Source of the DNA: Meles meles
Taxonomy: Eukaryota > Chordata > Mammalia > Carnivora > Mustelidae
Direction of reading: 5' to 3'
Length of the DNA stretch: 64,000 bases
Assembly: GCF_922984935.1 (NCBI RefSeq)
Contig: NC_060071.1
Coordinates: forward strand, 96,420,561-96,484,560
Numbering within the stretch: position 1 is the stretch's first letter; each line of letters begins with the position of its first letter. Position numbers and translations under genes: made by a program. Below the pieces are notes generated by a model. The model searched no databases. It had not been told where the DNA came from and was given only the letters and a program-made list of their open reading frames with translations. Below are positions 23,222 to 32,857 of this stretch, one piece after another.

Positions 23222-23906
23222 CCACTTCTTTATCCATTCATCTGTCGATGGACATCTTGACTCTTTTCATAGTCTGGCTATTGTGGACATTGCTGCTATA
23301 GGTGCATGTGCCCCTTCAGATCAGTACAGTTGTGTCTTTAGGGTAAATACACAGTAGTGTAATTGCTGAGTCATAGGGTAGCTCAATTTTCAACTTTTTG
23401 AGGAACGTCCATACTGTTTTCCAGAGTGGCTGCACAAACTTGCATTCCCACCAGCAGTGTAAGAGGTTTCCCTTTCTCCACATCCTTCTCAACACCTGTC
23501 ATTTCCTGACTTGTTAATTTTAGCCATTCTGACTGGTGTGAAGTGGTACCTCATTGAGGTTTTGATTTGTAGTTCCCTGATGCTGAGTGATGTGGAGCAC
23601 TTTTTCATGTGTCTGTTGGCCATCTGCATGTCTTCTTTGCAGTAACGTCTGTTCATGTCTTCTCCCCATTTCTTGATTGGATTATTTGTTCTTTGAGTGT
23701 TGAGTTTGATAAGTTCTCTGTAGATTTTGGATATTAGGCCTTTATCTTATTATGGCATTTGCAAATATCTTCTCCCATTCTCTTGGTTGTCTTTGGTTTC
23801 GTTGACTGTTTCCTTTGCTCTGCAGAACGTTTTGATCTTGATGAAGTCCCGATAGTTCATTTTTGGCCTTGCTTCCCTTGCCTTTGGTGATGTTTCTAGG
23901 AAGAAA

Positions 23907-23983
23907 GCTGGGTTTAGGCTTCCTTTGATGTTCTTCCTCCAGCTCCTTTAGGTGTAGGGTTAGGTTGTGTACTTGAGACCTCT
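23907..23983 (-). repeat. Ectopic ORF2 linker patch inside the ORF2 C-terminal region of copy E
   Basis: Copy G reads continuously LFNLSLSNFF...TSPKAREA here. Copy E instead has an extra segment giving RSQVHNLTLHLKELEEEHQ on the minus strand. That text belongs about 600 codons upstream in ORF2 (copy D 44230-44300). The patch has the same orientation as the element, and the frame stays open through it (23742-24176). Confidence 0.88.
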
Positions 23984-26354
23984 GGCTGAGGTTGAGGAAG
24001 TTGCTGCCTGTGTTCTCCTCAAGAATTTTGATGGATTCCTGTCTCACACTGAGGTCCTTCATCCATTTTGAGTCTATTTTTCTGTATGGTATAAGGAAAT
24101 GATCCAGTTTCATTCTTCTGCATGAGGCTGTCCAATTTTCCCAACACCATTTATTGAAGACTGTCTTTTTTCCCATTGGACATTCTTTCCTGTTTTGTCA
24201 AAGATTAGTTGACCATAGAGTTAACAGTCCATTTCTGGGCTCTCTATTCTGTTGCATTGGTCTATGCATCTGTTTTTGGGCCAGTACCAAACTTTCTTGA
24301 TGATGACAGCTTTGTAATAGAGCTTGAAGTCTGGAATTGTGATGCTGCCAGCCTTGATTTTCTTTTTCAAAAAAAGTTGATGGTATTTTGATAGGGATTG
24401 CATTAAATGTGTAGATTGCTTTAGGTAGCATAGATATTTTCACCATATTTGTTCTTCCAATCCATGAGCATGGAACATTTCCCATTTCTCTGGGTCTTCC
24501 TCAATTTCTTTCATGAGTACTTTATAGTTTTCTGAGTACAGATTCTTTGCCTAGTTGGTTAGTTTTGTTCCTAGGTATCTTATTGTTTGGGCGCAATTGT
24601 AAGTGGGAATCGACTCCTTAATTTCTCTTTCTTCTGTCTTGCTGTTCGTGTATAGAAATGCAACTGATTTCTGTGCATTGATTTTATATCCTGATAGTTT
24701 ACTATATTCCTGTAGGAGTTCTAGCAGATTTGGAGTGGAGTCTTTTGGGTTTTCCACCTAAAGTATCACATCATTACAAAGAGTGAGAGTTTGACTTCTT
24801 CTTTGCCAATTCAGATGCCTTTATTCTTTTTGTTGTCTGTTTGCTGAGGCTAGGATTTCTAGTACTATGTTGAATATCTGTGGTGATAGTGGACATCCCT
24901 GCCATGTTCCTGACCTTAGGGGAAAAGCTCTCAGTTTTTCCCCATTGAGAATGATATCTGCTGTGTGTTTTTCATAGATGGCTTCTATGATATTGAGGTA
25001 TGTGCCCTCTATCCCTACACTTTGAAGAGTTTTGATCAAGAAAGGATGCTGTACTTTGTCAAATGCTTTTTCAGCATCTATTGAGAGTATCATATGGTTC
25101 TTGTTCTTTCTTTTATTGATGTATTGTATCACATTGATTGATTTGTGGATGTTGAACCAACCTTGCAGCCCAGGAATAAATCCCACTTGGTCATGGTGAA
25201 TAATCGTTTTGATGCACTGTTGCATCCTATTGGCTAGCATTTGGGTGAGAATGTTTGCATCCACGTTCATCAGGGATATTGGTCTGTAATTCTCCTTTTT
25301 TCTGTGGTCTTTATCTGGTTTTGGGATCAAGATAATGCTGGCCTCATAAAATGAGTTTGGATTTTTTCCTTCCATTTCAATTTTTTGGAACAGTTTCAGG
25401 AGAATAGGTATTTATTCTTCTTTAAATGTTTGGTAGGATTCCCCCAGGAAGCTGTCTGGCCCTGGGCTCTTGTTTTTTGGGAGATTTTTGATGACTACTT
25501 CAACCTCCTTACTGGTTATGGGTCTGTTCAGTTTTCTATTTCTTCCTGGTTCAGTTTTGATAGTTTATATGTCTCTCGGAAGGCATCCATTTCTTCCAGA
25601 TTTTCAAATTTGCTGATATATAGTTGTTCATAATATGTTCTTATAGTTGTTTGTATGTCGTTAGTGTTGGTTGTGATCTCTCCTCTTTCATTCATGCTTT
25701 TATTAATTTGGGTCCTTTCTCTTTTCTTTTGGATAAGTATGGCCAGGGGTTTATCAATCTTATTAATTCTTTTCAAGAACAGCTCCTAGTTTTGTTGATC
25801 TGTTCTACTGTTCTACTGTTCTTTTAGTTTCTATTTCATTGATTTCTGCTCTGATCTTTATTATTTGTCTTCTGTTGGGTTTAGGCTTTCTTTGCTTTTC
25901 TTTCTCCAGCTCCTTTAGGGGTAGGGTTAGGTTGTGTACTTGAGACCTTTCTTGTTTCTTGAGGAAAGCTTGTATTGCTATATACTTTCCTCTTAGGACC
26001 ACATTTGCTGCATCCCAAAGATTGTGAACAGTTGTGTTTTCAATTTCATTTTTATTCATAAATTTTAAAAATTCTTTAATTTCCTGGTTGAGCCATTCAT
26101 TCTTTTGGAATGCTCTTTAGCCTCCATTTATTTGAGTTCTTTCCAATGTTCCTTTTGTGGTTGAGTTCTAGTTTCAAAGCATTATAGTCTGAAAATATTC
26201 AGGGAATGATCCCAATCTTTTGGTACTGCTTGAGACCTGATTTGTGACCCAGGACATGATCTATTCTCGAGAATGTTCCATGTGCACTAGAGAAGAATGT
26301 GTATTCTTTTCTTTGGGATGGAATGTTCTGAATATATCTGTGATGTCCTGGAAT

Positions 26355-26596
26355 TAATCTGTTTTTTTTTTTTTTTTGGCACAATAGTTTTGCTTTTTGA
26401 AATGTCAAATAAATGGATGTTCACTTTTTAGTTTTTCAAGAATGTCATCTTTCATTTAGCAAAATGCAATTGAGACTCAAAAATCTTGTTGCATAGTTTC
26501 TCCTTTTTATTCCTTCATACAGATATCTCAAAGTTGAAAAAAATGAGTTTTTACTCTATTTTTGTGATTTTAAATAAATATTTGAATATAGGTTTT
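26355..26596. other. Short unique stretch, no gene seen
   Basis: Contains a T-run (26362-26377) followed by AT-rich sequence, between L1 copy E and a young SINE. The T-run could be the tail of an unrecognised minus-strand insertion. Confidence 0.4.
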
Positions 26597-26608
26597 TATT
26601 TTGTCTTT

Positions 26609-26788
26609 TTTTTTTTTTTTTTGACAGAGAGAGAGATCACAACTAGGCAGAGAGGCAGGCAGAGAGAGAGGAGGAAGCAGGCTCCCTGCGGAGCAGAGAG
26701 CCCGATGCGGGGCTCGATCCCAGGACCCTGAGATCACGACCTGAGCCGAAGGCAGCGGCTTAATCCACTGAGCCACCCAGGTGCCCCC
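26609..26788 (-). mobile_element. CAN-SINE, very young
   Basis: Minus-strand copy with GGGGCACCTGGGTGGCTCAG head, intact GGCTCGATCCCAGGACC region and T-run of about 17. Perfect 12-bp TSD TATTTTGTCTTT at 26597-26608 and 26789-26800. One of the least diverged copies here. Confidence 0.96.
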
Positions 26789-26800
26789 TATTTTGTCTTT

Positions 26801-27507
26801 AAATTTTAAGTTTGAATATAGTTGACATGCAAGTTTCCATTAGTTTCTAGTGACATCATTATGATTCATCTTCTCTATACCTTATGCTATGTTTGCTACA
26901 AGTGTAGTTACCATCTGTCACTATATAATACTGTTATAGTATCATTGACTATATTCCCTATGCTGTGCATTTTATTGTGATTTATTCATTCCATAACTGC
27001 AAGCCCTTATCTCCCACTATCTTTCACCCATTTTGCCCATCCTCCCACCCCCTTCCTTCTGGCAACCACCTGTTCTCTATATATTTTTAAAGATTTAATT
27101 TAATTTAATTTAATTTATTAGAGAGAGAAAGCATGAGAGAGAGTGACCTAAGTGGGGGGGGGCAGAGGCAGAAGGAGAGGGAGAAGTAGTCTTCCCACTG
27201 AGAAGGGAACCCAACGTCATGCTCAGTCCTGGGACCCCAATATCACAACCTAAGCCAAAAGCAGATGCTTAAACAACTAAGCCACTCAGACACCCTCACA
27301 CACATTTTTCCTACAAACAACAACAACAACAAAAACCCCACAAAACACAAAAATCACAAAATCACAGTGTTTTCATTTTTAATTTTCACTTATATTTCTT
27401 AAACATCTACATCATTTGTGTATCCTACCATCACTATGAGGTTCAGGTCTTGGAGAATTTCATAATTTCTTGGTGATCTCAATTTTTTATTTTATTTTTA
27501 AAAAATA
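26801..27507 (-). mobile_element. Old L1 3' end, split by a SINE
   Basis: 26810-27080 reads as an ancient mammalian L1 3' region on the minus strand (phrases AATATAGTTGACATGCAAG, TAGTTACCATCTGTCACTAT, TTGACTATATTCCCTATGCT). The SINE 27086-27294 splits it from 27295-27507, where affiliation is less clear. A CAA array sits at 27318-27337. Confidence 0.65.
27086..27294 (-). mobile_element. CAN-SINE, old
   Basis: Diverged minus-strand copy: AATTTAATTTAATTTAATTTATTAGAGAG tail side, and a tRNA-like end reading TTAAACAACTAAGCCACTCA. Inserted into an old L1 3' end. Confidence 0.85.
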
Positions 27508-27516
27508 AACTAGTTT

Positions 27517-28471
27517 ATTTTTTAAAAATTTTTCTACCTTTTTTTTTTTACAAATTTCTTTTTTATTATTTTCAGTTAAGCACTGTGTAGTACATTGTTA
27601 TTTTTTGATGTAGTGTTCAATGATTCATTAAGTGTAACACCCAGTGCTCATTACAGCACAAGCCCACCTCAATATCCGTCGCCCTGTTACCTCTGCTTCC
27701 CACCTGCCTCCCCTCTAAAACCCCAGATTGTTTCTCGGGTCCATAGTCTCTCATGGTTCATCTCCCTCTCGGATTTCTCCCCCTTCAGATTTCCCTCCCT
27801 TCCCTTATAGTCCTCCTTGCTATTACCTATGTTCCACATATGAGTGAAACCATAGAAAATTTCCTTTCTTTGTTTGACTTACTTCACTTAACATAATGTC
27901 CTCTAGTTCCATTCATGTCGATGAAATGGTAGGTATTCATTGTTTCTGATGGCTGAATAATATCCCATTGTGTGTATGTACCACATCTTCTTTATCTATT
28001 CATCTATTGAAGGGCATCTCAGCTCCTCCCACAGTTGGCTATTATGGACATTGCTTCTATGAACATTGGGGTGCACGTGACCCTTCTTTTCACTATGTAT
28101 GCATCTTTTGGGGGTAAATACTTAGTACAATTTCTGGGTCATAGGGCAGCTCTATTTTTAATTTTTTGAAGAACCTCCATACTGTTTTCCAGAGTAGGTG
28201 TACTAACTAACATTCTCACCAACAAGGTAAGAAGGTTCCCCTTTCTCAACATCCTCACTAACATTTATTGTTTCCTGTTTTGTTAATTTTTGCCATTCTA
28301 ACTGGTGTAAGGTGGTATCTCATTGTGGTTTTGATTTGTATTTCTCTGATGACTAGGGATGTTAAGCATTTTTTCATGTGTCTGTTAGCCATTCAAAAAA
28401 ATAATAACCCAGTTTAAAAAATGGGCAGAAAATATGAACAGACACTTCTCCAAAAAAGACATACAAATGTC
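27517..28471 (-). mobile_element. L1 LINE copy F, 5'-truncated with a 5' inversion
   Basis: 27530-28395 reads on the minus strand from a poly(A)-like tail through an older type of 3'UTR into the ORF2 C-terminus. At 28395 the orientation switches: 28396-28467 reads ORF2 on the plus strand (AATGGGCAGAAAATATGAAC, equivalent to KKWAEDMN), just upstream of the text at the junction. AACTAGTTT occurs at 27508-27516 and 28472-28480 as a likely TSD. The pattern is that of twin priming. Confidence 0.85.
28396..28467 (+). repeat. Inverted 5' segment of L1 copy F
   Basis: Plus-strand ORF2 text that abuts the minus-strand part at the codons for ANRHMK. Twin priming predicts exactly such an inverted 5' piece next to a small loss or overlap at the junction. 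Confidence 0.85.
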
Positions 28472-28480
28472 AACTAGTTT

Positions 28481-29850
28481 TAAATAAGGTATTTTAGTGA
28501 TTGTGTCCAGTGGTGTAACAAACACATTTTAATCTTCAGTTAATTGCTATTACTATTTTCTCCTTTTGTGACTATTAACAAAAATAACTTTAATTGGCTA
28601 TGGATAAGAAGAGTTTCAAATAGTCAGATTAATAATGTTTGCCATTAAAGGGATAGCTCATAACAAAATAATAATCATATATTTTAAAACAAGAATAACT
28701 CTTAGATAAAGTGCATTTATTATTTTATTGCTTAATTTTCCCTCTTTTCTATCTTATTAGCTATTGCATAGGTACAATCTTGATGTTAAGATTTTCATTA
28801 AATTGAAAAGCAAAGTAGGTATTATACAGTATAGTGTTTTAATGTAAACTTTAACTGAAACAGTTTACAAGCTTTATAAGAATTCTTATATTAGCCTAAA
28901 GTAGAAACTTTCAGGAAATGAAAATATCACCTTTATTAATTGCAAACTATATTACAAACTTATATAATAAGCTTTATTTAATTTCTTCATTAGGATTTGA
29001 AAACAATGGAAGTATCTGGGATAGAATATGCTACAATTCATTAAAAGGAACTTGAATCATGACAAGCAATTTCACACTCTCTTTTAATTCTTTTGCAATT
29101 TGAGAATATTTTACAGACTTGTTATAACTGGGATTGTTTTTCACTTGTGTAAGTTTCATGCCCTTAATGAAATCCAAAAGCAGTACATGTGCTGTATCTT
29201 ACCGTAAAAATAAAACAAAGTAGAGAATTATTTTGAGCTTTTTCTTTTTGCAATGTCTCATTCTGTTTTCAGTTTCTACTCTAGATCAAATTTTGGGTTT
29301 GGGTGGTTTACTATTAAGTCATAACTTTTATAATTCAGAGCCAAATATTATATCAAAGATTCACTGTTGATATTTCTCACTAACATGATGAGATTTCAAA
29401 GCCTTTAACATAATATAACCCCAAAGAAACAAAAGAAACAAATAAGCAATGAGAGAAAGAGAAAGAGAGAGAGATGAATAGCACTATGCACTGACAAGTG
29501 AAGTTTTTCTTATACAATTATAAAAAGTACACTAATTCAGGAGGTAGAAGGCAAATGAAGAGAGAGGAGAAAATGCTTCTTAAAGAATTTAGATCCAGTT
29601 CATTTGGGAGTGGCTAAGTTGAAACTCTTATCAACTCAGTTGGCATATCTGTGACATGGGTCATGTGGCATGGGCATTTACAGGCAGATGTTTTGGATAT
29701 TATTTCCTGCCTTATTCTCTACAAAGAATGGGTTCTGTACTTTTCCATCCATCTCATTGGGTCACTTCATTAACTTACCTTATATTAATTCTGAGAATAT
29801 ATATATTAATAGTTAAGTAATAATTAATTTTGAGAATATAACATATCTAT
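28481..29850. other. AT-rich intergenic sequence, no gene seen
   Basis: No recognised repeat and no coding signal. A GA-rich run (29447-29473) is the only structured feature. Confidence 0.45.
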
Positions 29851-29968
29851 CTACCTATTTATCTACACACACACACAGAGACACAGATATGTATAGATAC
29901 ATATGTATATATGTAGATATATAGATACATATCTATATATATCTATATCTATCTATCTATCTATATAT
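29780..29968. repeat. Compound microsatellite (TA, CA, GATA/TATC)
   Basis: TA-rich start, (CA)n at 29867-29876, then mixed GATACATA, TATC and TATCTA units to 29968. Compound and likely length-variable. Confidence 0.93.
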
Positions 29969-30847
29969 AGCACCTTACATCAACCCAGGAGGCAAACAAA
30001 AAATCTTTCATCTCTATCTTAAACCTGGAGAAAGCTAAAAATATAGAAATATAAGCAACAAGCCTAAAGTCATAGGCAATAAAAAGAAAAGTAAAATTAA
30101 AACCGAGGTAATCTTTACTCAACATATTCTTTAATTTCATAATAATAGCTGAATAATCCTGCTCTTCTTTCATTAGACAGACTGGAATGAATATTTTAAT
30201 TCCCATCATACATTTTGCCTAATTCAAATAAATTCTCATATTATGAATTTTCTCATATAAAAATCCATAGTCACAACACATTCACTTCAACTCAAGTTTT
30301 GGTCATTGTATTAGATTGTGAACAAAGTTTTCATACTCATTATTATTATTGAAAGTAAAATTTTAGAAAATTTTTATACTACCTAAATTTATTCTGAAAT
30401 ATGTATTTACTTTCCAATTTACTTTTCTATTTTATCCATGTGTAAATATGGATAAAAACTACTGCTAAACTCAATGCTTTCTAGGGTTGTTTTTAGCTTT
30501 GAACAATAATTCAGTATTAACTGTCAACAAAAGTCATAAAATTCAGGACTGTTTAGCAAAGTCTTTTGGCTGATCACAGGGCTGAAGAGTGCCAATGTGT
30601 TGAATAAATGTGTGAAATCCATACAACCAACTAAAACTTTAAAAGCAGAACAGTAGATATTCATAACAACCATTTTTCTAATAATTTTTGGCTTTTAAAA
30701 GTACAATTAGAGAACTTACTAAAAACACTACTGTGTGAACATTTAGACTTATAGAATCAGCAATATTTTAGCACTTCACAGTTTAGATCTGCCTCCTTTA
30801 TCACTTCTTTTATTCTTGCAATTTGATTAAGTCAAAAAATAAGTTTT
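29969..30847. other. AT-rich intergenic sequence, no gene seen
   Basis: An 82-codon minus frame (29961-30209) has no family features. Otherwise no transposon recognised. Confidence 0.45.
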
Positions 30848-31005
30848 GGTGTGCCTGCATGGCTCAATCAGTTAAGCATCTACCTTGGGCTCAGGTAATG
30901 ATGCTAGGGCCCTGAGATCAAGCCCCACATCAGGTTCTCTGCTCAGCGAGGAGTCCTCTATGTGCTCTTTGTCTCTCAATATATATAAATAAGATCTTGA
31001 AAAAA
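30848..31005 (+). mobile_element. CAN-SINE, old
   Basis: Plus-strand diverged copy (GGTGTGCCTGCATGGCTCAA to ATATATAAATAAGATCTTGA). It lies tail-to-tail with the minus-strand SINE at 31059-31259, about 55 bp apart. Confidence 0.88.
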
Positions 31006-31058
31006 ATTTTTCAGAATGTAAATTTTTATAGAATATGATAGCATTTCCATAATAGCCC

Positions 31059-31097
31059 TTTTAAAAAATATTTTATTTATTTACTCATTAGTGATAC

Positions 31098-31135
<38 letters not shown>

Positions 31136-31259
31136 GCAGAGGGAGAAGCAGTCTCCCTGTGGATCAGGGATCCTGATGCGGAACTCAATCCCAGGACCCT
31201 GAGATCATGGCCTGAGCTGAAGGAAGATGCTTAACTGACTGAGTGACCCAGCCACCCCT
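31059..31259 (-). mobile_element. CAN-SINE with an expanded GA run
   Basis: Minus-strand copy with TATTTTATTTATTTACTCATTAG, a (GA)n run at 31099-31135 and a tRNA-like end (TTAACTGACTGAGTGACCCA). Confidence 0.9.
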
Positions 31260-31990
31260 GTGATAAGGCTTTTTTTTTTTTTTAATATATATAAGGCTTT
31301 TGAGTAAGAGAGAACAAGGCTGATTTTTCAGGGTCAGGGTCAGGGTGTGGACTCGTTCAAGTGCAAAAGGGATACCATTCACTTAACTTACCCATCTGCT
31401 TGGGGGAAAGGAGAGAGGCAGATAAAGTTTTTGGTTTTTTGCCTTTGTTATAAATGAAGAATGTGAAAAAAAATGGTGAGATACCTTTTCAGTATCTGAA
31501 TTTAAAAAATTAGTGTCCTTAGAAAGAATGGGAAATAATATAATATAGGGTAGCAGAGACACCAAGTTTAATGGAAGTGATTTTTTTTTATACTGGGAGA
31601 GTCAGGGGAGCTTAATCATAACCCTATAGTTTCTGGGCTAAAGTTAGCTAGATTTAGTGCAACATAACTGCAAATAGAAAAACCCTTCTCCAGAAAGGAA
31701 GAATAACATTTGGGACAAGTACAGACACTGGCTGGAAAATTAATCATGGGATGAAATAGAGTTTTATTTTGTTTTGCGTTTCTCCCCCAAAATAATGTTA
31801 AAAGTGGTATTGGTTGCTACTAGCAAGGAATACTTTACAAATTTATAGAAAACTTGGATAGCTTTGGAATATGTCAGTTCATAAATTGGGAATTTGAAAC
31901 TATCTTTTCTAGGTCTCATGCATTATAGAGGCCACGAAAGCCATTAGGGGCATAAAAGTAGTCTCCATTATATATACTAAATTACATTGG
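31260..31990. other. Intergenic sequence, no gene seen
   Basis: Starts with a T-run and a TATATAAGGCTTTTGAG duplication of the SINE flank. A small tandem AGGGTC repeat at 31329-31344. No coding signal. Confidence 0.45.
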
Positions 31991-32005
31991 TATAAAAGTA
32001 AATGT

Positions 32006-32184
32006 TGGGGTGCCTAGGTGGCTCAGTGGGTTAAGCTTTGTCTTCAGCTTGGGTCATGATCTCAGTGTCTTGGATTCAAGCCCCACATGGGGCTCTCAGC
32101 AGGAAGCCTTCTTCCCCCTCTCTGCCTGCCTTTCTGCCTACTTGTGATCTCTCTGTCAAATAAGTAAATAAATAAATAAAAATT
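32006..32184 (+). mobile_element. CAN-SINE
   Basis: Plus-strand copy (GGGTGCCTAGGTGGCTCAG to TAAGTAAATAAATAAATAAA). TSD TATAAAAGTAAATGTT at 31991-32006 and TATAAAAGTGAAGGTT at 32185-32200. Confidence 0.95.
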
Positions 32185-32857
32185 TATAAAAGTGAAGGTT
32201 ATATTTCTTCTCTCAAAATTATTTTAAGTGAAAGAACATAAATGTAATTTAATTTATCATTGATCTTTATAATTTAATCTTCCTTCAAATTTTCATAAGG
32301 GATAGATTTATAAAATAAATGATTCAATGGCCAGCTTGGAACAGTTTATTATTGCTGATCCCTTATGTCACTCTACTATTTTTTTTTAATTTTTTTTCCA
32401 TTTTATTTATTTTTTCAGCGTAACAGTATTCACTGTTTTTGCACAACACCCTGGGCTCCATGCAAAACGTGCCCTCCCGATTACCCACCACCTGTTCCCC
32501 AACCTCCCACCGCTGACCCTTCAAAACCCTCGGGTTGTTTTTCAGAGTCCATAGTCTCTTATGGTTCGCCTCCCCTTCCAAATTTTTTTATTTTTATAAA
32601 CATATAATGTGTTTTTATCCCCAGGGGTACAGGTCTGTGAATCGCCAGGTTTACACTCTTCACAGCACTCACCATAGCACATACCCTCCCAATGTCCATA
32701 GCCCCCTCCCCCTCTCCCAATCCCACCTCCCCACAACAACCCCCAGTTTGTTTTGTGAGATTAAGAGTCACTTATGGTTTGTCTCCCTCCCAATCCCATC
32801 TCGTTTCATTTATTCTTCTTCTACCCACCTAACCCCCCATGTTGCATCTCCACGTCC

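Larger units (their letters stand above)
22935..26347 (-). mobile_element. L1 LINE copy E, truncated at both ends
   Basis: Minus-strand L1 from the 3'UTR (22935-23080) through ORF2 up to the endonuclease domain, where it stops at 26347 (text equivalent to D position about 43830). No poly(A) tail is visible at its left end. ATTAATCT occurs at both ends (about 22933 and 26354) and could be a short TSD. Moderately diverged with many stops. It carries an ectopic 77-bp patch (23907-23983) and a GT microsatellite (23184-23218). Confidence 0.93.
23100..26347 (-). pseudogene. L1 copy E ORF2, decayed
   Basis: The RT domain is readable in the frame 24821-25375 (MEGKNPNSFYEASIILIPKP, DAEKAFDKVQHPFLIKTLQS, RSGTWQGCPLSP; compare RSGTRQGCPLSP in copy D). 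The FADD-equivalent region near 24770-24800 is damaged. Further pieces are at 23742-24176 (C-terminal) and 25805-26059 (linker). Codon 487 reads TAA as in copy D. Non-functional. Confidence 0.88.
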
